Shown here: piece after piece, positions 1 through 7,407 of the stretch
Layout: each line of letters begins with the position of its first letter
How positions within the stretch are numbered: the first letter of the stretch is position 1
Assembly: GCA_023461115.1 (NCBI GenBank)
Contig: JAEWOA010000057.1
Span: 1-7,407 of the forward strand
DNA: 7,407 nt
Direction: 5' to 3'
DNA from: Actinomycetes bacterium
GTDB taxonomy: Bacteria; Actinomycetota; Actinomycetes; Actinomycetales; Cellulomonadaceae
The notes under the pieces: generated by a model
What the model was told of the DNA's origin: nothing
The model's input: only the letters and a program-made list of their open reading frames with translations
Databases searched by the model: none
Position numbers and translations under genes: made by a program

Positions 1-20
1 GGGGATGGGGGCGCGGGGGG

Positions 21-1105
<1,085 letters not shown>

Positions 1106-1109
<4 letters not shown>

Positions 1110-2101
1110 GCCCGGTCCTCCTTGGCCTCGTAGACGACCGGCGTGAAGCCGATGCGCGGGCGGATCTTGCGCTTGCGCAGCTTGCGGGCGTTGAGGCCCG
1201 TGGAGCGCAGGCGCGGGTTGACGAACTCGTCGATCCCGAAGTTGATGAGGGTGAGCGACATACCGAGCAGCGCGATGCAGATGCCCGGGAAGCCGTACCA
1301 CCACCAGGCGCCGCGCTGCAGCGCGAGCTGCGCCTGCGCCCAGTAGAGGATGGTCCCCCAGTTCCACTGGTCGCCCGGCGTCAGGCCCAGGTAGGACAGC
1401 GTGACCTGCGAGAGGACCGCGAACCCGACCGTCCCGATGAAGCCGGCCGCGATGATCGCGGTCATGTTCGGCATCATCTCGGCCAGGATGATCCGCCACG
1501 TCTTCTCGCCGTTGGCGCGCGCGGCCTCGACGAAGTCGCGTTTGCGCAGCGACATCGTCTGCGCCCGCAGGACGCGCGCTCCCCACGCCCACCCGGTCGC
1601 GGCGATCACCAGGGCCACCGTGAGCCCACCGGCCGACGGCAGCGCGCCCGTGATGATGATGATGAGCGGGAGCTGCGGGATGACCAGGAAGATGTTGGAC
1701 AGGACCGACAGGCCCTCGTCGCCGACCCCGCCCAGGTAGCCCGCGGTGATGCCGACGAGGATGCCGAGCATCGTCGCCACGGCGCCCGCGACGAACGCGA
1801 TCACGAGCACACCGCGCGTACCCAGGATGACCTGCGAGAACACGTCCTGGCCGGTGTGCGTGGTGCCCATCACGTGGGTCCACGACGGCGGCTGCAGCAA
1901 CGCGTCGCTGCGCTCGTCGGGGTCGAACGGCGCGATCCACGGGCCGATGATCGCGATCAGGACGAAGAAGCCCAGGATCCCGACGCCCGTGAGCGCCTTC
2001 GCGTTGCGCATCCACAGGAAGCGCCGCTTCTTGCCGCTCGGGGCGGTGTCGTCGGTCGCGAGCGCGGGGGCGCCCTCGTCGACCAGCAGCTCGACGGCCA
2101 T
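1106..2101 (-). CDS. ABC importer permease, OppC/DppC type
   Basis: A 331-residue inner-membrane protein, the partner of the OppB-type permease. A soluble N-terminus of about 37 residues ending in basic GKKRRFLWMRNAK is followed by TM1 at about 38-57 and the family hallmark IAPFDPDE, with HVMGTTHTGQDVFSQ at about 76-90. Several membrane segments follow. The coupling loop is at about 189-212 (DFVEAARANGEKTWRIILAE, then MMPN). Near the end, AWWWYGFPGICIALLG and FGIDEFVNPRLR match the usual last membrane helix and exit. The C-terminal tail is rich in Lys/Arg. Only one base separates the preceding TGA (2105-2103) from ATG 2101, and AGGAGGG lies about five bases upstream. The IDEFVNPRLR ending, instead of the GDxLRDxLDP of classical peptide permeases, may mark the oligosaccharide branch (tentative). 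Confidence 0.95.
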
Positions 2102-2102
2102 G

Positions 2103-3079
2103 TCAGCCCTCCTGACGCGTGCGCGGGTCGAGCACGCCGTAGACGAAGTCGGCCACGATGTTGGCCATCAGCACCGCGATGGTGATGACCAGGAAGCAGC
2201 CCTGCATGAGCGGGTAGTCGTACGACGAGGTCGCGACCAGCAGCGTGCGGCCGATGCCCTGGTAGGAGAACACCTGCTCCATGACGAGCGTGCCGCCCAC
2301 GACGAAGCCGAGGGACAACGCGAAGCTCGACATCTGCGGCAGGATCGCGTTGCGCGCGGCGTAGCCGAACATCACGTGGCGCTCCTTGAGGCCCTTGGCG
2401 TGCGCGACCGTCACGTAGTCCTCCGACGAGACCGTGACCGTCATGTTGCGCATGCCGAGGATCCAGCCCGCGATCGAGGTCAGGATGATCGTGAGCGCCG
2501 GCAGCGTGCCGTAGTAGATGACCGAGCCGACGAACTCCCACGACCAGTTCGGGGCCATGTTGCGGTCGTACGAGCCGCTCGTCGGGAACCAGCGCAGCCG
2601 GACCGCGAAGAACGAGATCATGATCAGCGCGAGGAAGAAGTACGGCACCGACGAGAAGAACGTCGAGATCGGCAGCAGCGCGTCGGCCTTGGTGCCGCGG
2701 CGCCAGCCCAGGTAGGTGCCGATCAGCGTGCCGCCCGTGAAGCTGATGATCGTCGAGACGCCCACCAGGCCGATCGTCCACGGCAGCGCCTGCGCGATGA
2801 TCTCGGAGACCGGGACGGGGTACTGGCTGAACGAGATGCCTAGGTCGCCGTGCAGCAGCCGGCCCCAGTACTGCAGGTACTGCTGCCACACGCTGGCGTC
2901 GTTGTCCATGCCGAACATCGCGCGCAACGCGTCCGCGGAGTCCGAGGTCAGCGTGCCCTTGTAGCGGGCCAGGATCGCGGACACCGGGTCGCCCGGGAGC
3001 ACGCGCGGGATGAAGAAGTTGATGGTGACGGCCGCCCAGAACGTCACGATGTAGAACACGAGGCGGCGGGTGAAGTACC

Positions 3080-3083
<4 letters not shown>
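2103..3083 (-). CDS. ABC importer permease, OppB/DppB type
   Basis: A 326-residue inner-membrane protein forming half of the translocation channel. TM1 is at about 8-25, followed by the family-typical FFIPRVLPGDPV. A large extracytoplasmic stretch of about 30-100 carries LLHGDLGISFSQ, and further hydrophobic segments are at about 103-125, 139-160, 186-209 and two near the C-terminus. The coupling (EAA) loop, which docks on the ATPases, is at about 221-249 (DYVTVAHAKGLKERHVMFG then AARNAILP). Start ATG 3083 has GAGGAG eight bases upstream and overlaps the preceding stop by 4 nt; a longer frame upstream lacks membrane or family character and overlaps the ATPase gene. The length is typical of the family. 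Confidence 0.95.
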
Positions 3084-4219
<1,136 letters not shown>

Positions 4220-4247
4220 CGGTTCAACCTTCGGGGGGAGTGGGCCG

Positions 4248-4286
4248 GACGCACGGCGCGACGGGAAAACCGTCGCGCCGTGCGTC
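4248..4286 (-). terminator. Perfect 17-bp intercistronic hairpin after the binding-protein gene
   Basis: The arms 4248-4264 (GACGCACGGCGCGACGG) and 4270-4286 are perfect reverse complements, 14 of 17 pairs being G-C, closed by a 5-nt loop that reads TTTTC on the minus strand. It starts 15 bases after the TGA stop of the binding-protein gene and ends 28 bases before the ATPase start. No T-run follows, so it is either a T-less terminator of partial strength or a 3'-end stabiliser. Either would raise binding-protein mRNA above that of the membrane parts, the usual stoichiometry in binding-protein operons such as malEFG. Confidence 0.7.
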
Positions 4287-4301
4287 ATCTCATCGGACGG
4301 C

Positions 4302-5990
4302 TCAGTTGTTCGGCTTGAGCTTGGTGACGATGAGAGCAGCCTGCGGGCCAGTCGGCTGCGGGTTCGAGTACGTGTCGTCCGTCGTCGGGAAGCCCGTGTA
4401 GTTGATCGTCGAGTACTGCGCGATCGCGGGGCGCTGCCAGATGACGATGCCGGGGACGTCCTCGACGAAGTGCTTCTGCACGATGTTGAGGGCCGCCTGG
4501 CGGTCCTCCGGCGTCTTGCCGCCCTTGAAGTCGGCCAGCGCCTTCGTCGCCTCGGCGTTGTCGTAACGGCCGAAGTTCCAGGAGGCGTTCTCACCGATGG
4601 GGAGCAGCGAGGCGCCGTCCATCATGTTGGAGTACATGTTCCACGGCGTGAAGCCACCGTCGGTCCAGTGCAGCGACGCGTCGAAGTCGCCCAGGTTGAT
4701 CATCGTGTTCATCCACGCGTCGGCCTGCGGCGTGACGACCTCGGCCTTGGCGCCGAGCTTCTCCGCGCCCTCCTTGACGATCTTGAGCGCGTCGATGTAG
4801 TCGGTCCAGCCGGCCGGGTCCTTCAGCTCGAAGGAGACCTCGGCGCCCGAGGGGTCGACCAGGGCCTCACCCTTCCAGGTGTAGCCGGCGTCCTTGAGGA
4901 TCTTCTTGGCGCCGTCGACGTCGACCGTGGCCTCCTTGCCCTTGTACTCGGGCGCGATGTAGTCGTTGCCCGTGGGGGTCGGCAGGCCGGTGATGCTGGT
5001 GAGCTGCGGCCACACGCCGTAGCCCGCGGTCTTCGAGATGTCCGCGCGGTCCACGACGAGGTTCAGCGCCTGGCGGAACGCGACGTCGCTGAAGGGCTTC
5101 TTGGTCGTGTTGAGGAACAGCACGTCGACGCCGAAGCCACCGCCCGCGACCTGAGCGTTGTGCTCGGGGTCCTGGTTGATGAAGACGTTCTCGTAGTCCG
5201 GGATGAACGTCCAGCCCCACTGCGCCTCACCGGTGGTGAGGGCCGTGGTCAGGGCCGCGTTGTCCGCGTACGCGTCGTAGCGGATCTTGCCGACGAGCGG
5301 CTTGGTGCCCCAGTAGGTGTCGTTCGGGACCATCGTGATCGACTGCTCGGTGAACTGCTGCAGCTTGAACGGGCCGGTGCCGACCATCTTCGGGTCGGAG
5401 AACGTCACCGGGTCCTGGCCGTCCCAGATGTGCTTGGGGACGATGAGGATCTTGTACAGCTTGACCTGGTTGACGAACTGGCCCGACGTGAAGTTGACGA
5501 CGACCTTGCCGTCCTCGACCTTGATGTCCCCGTACTGGCCGGGGAAGTCCGCGTTGATCTCGTCGTGGTCCTTGCGGATCTGCAGCGAGAACGCGATGTC
5601 CTCGGCGGTGAAGGGCTCACCGTCGCTCCACTTGACGCCCTCACGCGGGGTGATGACGGCCTGCGTCGAGTCGTCGTTCCACTCGACGCTCTCGGCGAGC
5701 CAGGGCGTCGGAGCGTCGAGGGGCTTGATCTCGTTGACCTGCATGAGCGACTCGTAGACGACGAACGCGTACCCGAGGGACAGGCTCGAGGAGCCCGGGC
5801 CCATGGGGTTGTGGTTCTCCTTCTGCGGGCCGTTCGGCATGCCGACGGTCAGGACCTTGTCCGAGACGCCCGACGCGGTCGGCTTGTCGGACGACTTGTC
5901 GTCGTCGCCGCTGCCGCCGGAGCAGGCGGTGGCGAGCAGGGCGACGGTCGCCACACCGGCGATCGCCGTTGCGAACTTGCGCATCCTCAC
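4302..5990 (-). CDS. ABC importer solute-binding lipoprotein, SBP_bac_5 family (oligosaccharide or oligopeptide)
   Basis: A 562-residue extracytoplasmic binding protein that would capture substrate and deliver it to the permease pair encoded downstream. The N-terminus has RMRK, a hydrophobic stretch and LLATAC|SGG, a lipobox-like site with Cys23 as the lipidated residue (position -3 is Ala rather than the usual Leu). A flexible Ser/Asp/Gly/Lys-rich linker follows to about residue 45. Family marks include GVKWSDGEPFTAEDIAFSL (118-136), MVGTGPFKL (202-210) and PFSDVAFRQALNLVVDRADI (299-318); the length is normal for the family. A TPWNMYSNMMDG / LLPIGENASWNFGRY region resembles the oligosaccharide-binding branch rather than DppA/OppA, but this is from memory. 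Start GTG 5990 is chosen from ribosome-site spacing; ATG 5984 would give 560 residues with the same signal peptide. The neighbouring GH3 gene supports a beta-glucan oligosaccharide substrate (inference). Confidence 0.95.
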   Translation of the reverse strand: MRMRKFATAIAGVATVALLATACSGGSGDDDKSSDKPTASGVSDKVLTVGMPNGPQKENHNPMGPGSSSLSLGYAFVVYESLMQVNEIKPLDAPTPWLAESVEWNDDSTQAVITPREGVKWSDGEPFTAEDIAFSLQIRKDHDEINADFPGQYGDIKVEDGKVVVNFTSGQFVNQVKLYKILIVPKHIWDGQDPVTFSDPKMVGTGPFKLQQFTEQSITMVPNDTYWGTKPLVGKIRYDAYADNAALTTALTTGEAQWGWTFIPDYENVFINQDPEHNAQVAGGGFGVDVLFLNTTKKPFSDVAFRQALNLVVDRADISKTAGYGVWPQLTSITGLPTPTGNDYIAPEYKGKEATVDVDGAKKILKDAGYTWKGEALVDPSGAEVSFELKDPAGWTDYIDALKIVKEGAEKLGAKAEVVTPQADAWMNTMINLGDFDASLHWTDGGFTPWNMYSNMMDGASLLPIGENASWNFGRYDNAEATKALADFKGGKTPEDRQAALNIVQKHFVEDVPGIVIWQRPAIAQYSTINYTGFPTTDDTYSNPQPTGPQAALIVTKLKPNN

Positions 5991-5997
5991 GGAAGTG

Positions 5998-6004
5998 CCT
6001 CCTT
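5998..6004 (-). promoter_or_regulatory. Ribosome binding site AAGGAGG of the solute-binding protein gene
   Basis: The minus strand reads AAGGAGG, then seven bases, then GTG (5990-5988), AGG and ATG (5984-5982). Spacing is ideal for the GTG and rather long (13 bases) for the ATG, which decides the start in favour of GTG at 5990. A further in-frame GTG at 6008 overlaps the site itself and so cannot be the start. I found no convincing -35/-10 promoter pair in the 118-bp gap. Confidence 0.8.
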
Positions 6005-6031
6005 GCACTGATGGGTATCTGCACTTGTGGT

Positions 6032-6062
6032 GGTCCGACGGGACTGCGGAACTCGTCGGACC
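6032..6062 (-). terminator. Inverted repeat after the GH3 gene, possible terminator or operator
   Basis: The 9-bp arms GGTCCGACG (6032-6040) and CGTCGGACC (6054-6062) are perfectly complementary around a 13-nt loop. The structure begins 46 bases past the TAG stop of the hydrolase and lies before the binding-protein ribosome site. No T-tract follows it in the minus direction. It could be a T-less actinobacterial terminator, a partial terminator inside a longer operon, or a dyad bound by a regulator. The long loop makes it a weaker hairpin than the one at 4248-4286. Confidence 0.35.
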
Positions 6063-6108
6063 GGCCTTGCGACTGCGGGTACTGCCAGGGGGGTTACTGC
6101 TGGTGGGA

Positions 6109-7407
6109 CTACTGCCCGGGTTCGGGCGCCGCGACCGGGAGGGCCACGTCGACCGAGACGCGTAGGTCGCTCGACGAGCGGCCCACGTGGAGGCGGTACA
6201 CGCCGGCGGGGGTCACCCAGCCGCCGCGCGCCGTGTCCCAGGCCCGGAACGCCTGCGCGCCCACCCGGACCCGGACTTCCTTGTGCTCGCCGGCGTCGGC
6301 CTCGACGACGGCGAACCCGCCGAGCCAGCGCACGGGGCGGTCGTGTGACCCCGCGGGCGGCTCGACGTAGACCTGGACGACCTCGCGCCCCGCGCGTAGG
6401 CCGGTGTTACGGACGGCCACGGCTACCTGGACCGAGCCGTCGGGCTCGACGGACGCCTGGGCGTCGTCGTGCTCCCACGTGGTCCAGCCGAGGCCGTGCC
6501 CGAAGGGCGCCGCGGGCGTGCGGCCCAGGCGAAGCCAGGACCGGTGCCCGACGTGGACGCCCTCGTGGTAGTCGATGCGCCCGTCCACGGGGATCGCGTG
6601 CGGGACGGGGACGTCGGTCTCGTGGGCCGGGAGCGTCCACGGCAGGCGGCCCGCAGGCTCGGCGCGGCCGGCCAGCACGTCCGCGAGCGCCTCGGGCCAC
6701 TCCTGCCCGCCGAGCCACGCCCACACCACGCACGGCGCGGTGTCGAGCCACGGCAGCAGCACGGGCGCGCCCGCGTTCACGACGACGATCGTGCGCGGGT
6801 TGGCCGCGAGCACCTCCTTGACCATCTGGTCCTGGGTGCCGGGCAGCGCGAGGCTCGTGCGGTCGTAGCCCTCGGACTCGATCTCCTCGTTGGTGCCGAC
6901 GACGACGACCGCGAGGTCGGCGCCGGCCGCGGCGTCGACGGCGGCGGCGAGCAGCTCGTCGGGAGAGGTCCCGGGCGTGCGGTGCACCAGGTCGGCCCGG
7001 GCGAACGACGCGTAGCCGACCGGGTGGACCGCCTGGACGGTGGCGTCGAGCTCGACGGTCGTCGGCTCGTCGGCGTCGATCACGAGCAGCGCGGGCTTGG
7101 GCTGGTTGACGCTGGAGTCGAGGATGACGTCGGCGCCCGCGACGTGGGAGCCGGTGGAGACCACCTCGCCGGCGACGACGATGCGGTGCACGCCGACCGT
7201 GCCGACGCCGAGCTCGTTGCGCCCGGGCGCGAGCGCGACGGTGGCGCGGATGCGCAGCGCGCGCGCGGCCTCCGGGACGTCGCGGAGCCAGCCGGGCCAC
7301 TGCGTGACGACGCGCGAGTCGATGACCTCGCCGCCGACGCCGAGCAGCTCGAACAGCGCGCCCGGCTCGCCGCTCGGCGCGGTGCAGCGGCCGGCCAGGT
7401 CGAGTGC
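6109..7407 (-). CDS. Glycoside hydrolase family 3 (beta-glucosidase type, with PA14-like insert), 5'-truncated by window edge
   Basis: The reading frame is open from the window edge to a TAG stop, giving 432 residues of the C-terminal part; the true start and the N-terminal TIM barrel with the nucleophile Asp lie outside. Residues 1 to about 140 look like a PA14 beta-sandwich (pattern LRIRATVALAPGRNELGVG, then an HRIVVAGEVV strand). Next comes the GH3 C-terminal alpha/beta domain, with VVVVGTNEEIESEGYDR at about 167-183, LALPGTQDQMV, VVVNAGAPVLLPW, GGQEWPEALADVLAGRAEP and GRLPWTLP. In GH3 enzymes of this kind the glutamate of the EGYDR motif (E179 of the visible part) is the likely acid/base. 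A YHEG...FGHGLGWTTWEH segment leads into a fibronectin-III-like domain with RPVRWLGGF. PA14-bearing GH3 enzymes usually act on beta-glucosides, but beta-xylosidase or other specificities are possible. It lies on the same strand, 118 bp before the importer binding-protein gene, which suggests intracellular hydrolysis of imported oligosaccharide (inference). Confidence 0.93.
   Translation of the reverse strand, partial: ALDLAGRCTAPSGEPGALFELLGVGGEVIDSRVVTQWPGWLRDVPEAARALRIRATVALAPGRNELGVGTVGVHRIVVAGEVVSTGSHVAGADVILDSSVNQPKPALLVIDADEPTTVELDATVQAVHPVGYASFARADLVHRTPGTSPDELLAAAVDAAAGADLAVVVVGTNEEIESEGYDRTSLALPGTQDQMVKEVLAANPRTIVVVNAGAPVLLPWLDTAPCVVWAWLGGQEWPEALADVLAGRAEPAGRLPWTLPAHETDVPVPHAIPVDGRIDYHEGVHVGHRSWLRLGRTPAAPFGHGLGWTTWEHDDAQASVEPDGSVQVAVAVRNTGLRAGREVVQVYVEPPAGSHDRPVRWLGGFAVVEADAGEHKEVRVRVGAQAFRAWDTARGGWVTPAGVYRLHVGRSSSDLRVSVDVALPVAAPEPGQ

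Noticed and set aside
1110..2015. Upstream extension of the D-type ATPase frame to 664 codons
   Set aside because: The extension overlaps the C-type permease gene in another frame and reads as Arg/Gly/Ala-rich nonsense; ATG 1109 has a perfect ribosome site and an ATGA overlap.
4220..4594. Upstream extension of the F-type ATPase frame by 125 codons
   Set aside because: It is Arg/Ser/Thr-rich and overlaps the binding-protein gene and the intercistronic hairpin; the ABC domain starts normally after ATG 4219.

Overview
This window is high-GC DNA in which every gene I can support lies on the minus strand. Base composition, codon use, strong AAGGAGG-type ribosome binding sites and start/stop overlaps point to an actinobacterium. 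The gene content (a GH3 beta-glucosidase-type enzyme beside an oligosaccharide-type importer) would suit a plant-polymer degrader such as the Cellulomonas group. That lineage guess is an inference, because the window contains no marker gene.

In the direction of transcription (high to low coordinates) the layout is as follows. (1) 7407-6109 is the 3' part of a glycoside hydrolase family 3 gene, cut by the window edge. (2) 6108-5991 is a 118-bp gap with an inverted repeat, short GCAGT repeats and a strong ribosome binding site. (3) 5990-4302 is a lipoprotein solute-binding protein of the SBP_bac_5 (peptide/nickel/oligosaccharide) family. (4) 4301-4220 is a gap carrying a perfect 17-bp hairpin. 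(5) 4219-3080 is an OppF/DppF-type ATPase. (6) 3083-2103 is an OppB/DppB-type permease. (7) 2101-1106 is an OppC/DppC-type permease. (8) 1109-21 is an OppD/DppD-type ATPase. The last four genes are packed with two 4-nt ATGA overlaps and one 1-nt gap, so they are almost certainly co-transcribed and translationally coupled. The final 58 bases are a dense run of G-tracts on the plus strand.

Together genes 3-8 make one complete ABC importer: one binding lipoprotein, two different permeases and two different ATPases. The family name says peptide, but members of this family import cello-, laminari- and xylo-oligosaccharides in Thermotoga and other glycan users. The adjacent same-strand GH3 gene makes a beta-glucoside oligosaccharide the leading substrate guess: the transporter would bring the sugar in and the hydrolase would cut it to monosaccharides. 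Peptides cannot be excluded from sequence alone.

I do not see a clearly new biological system. The most noteworthy items are the strong intercistronic hairpin after the binding-protein gene, the canonical G-quadruplex-like tract on the template strand at the end of the operon, the F-B-C-D gene order, and possible RNA structure around the binding-protein ribosome binding site.
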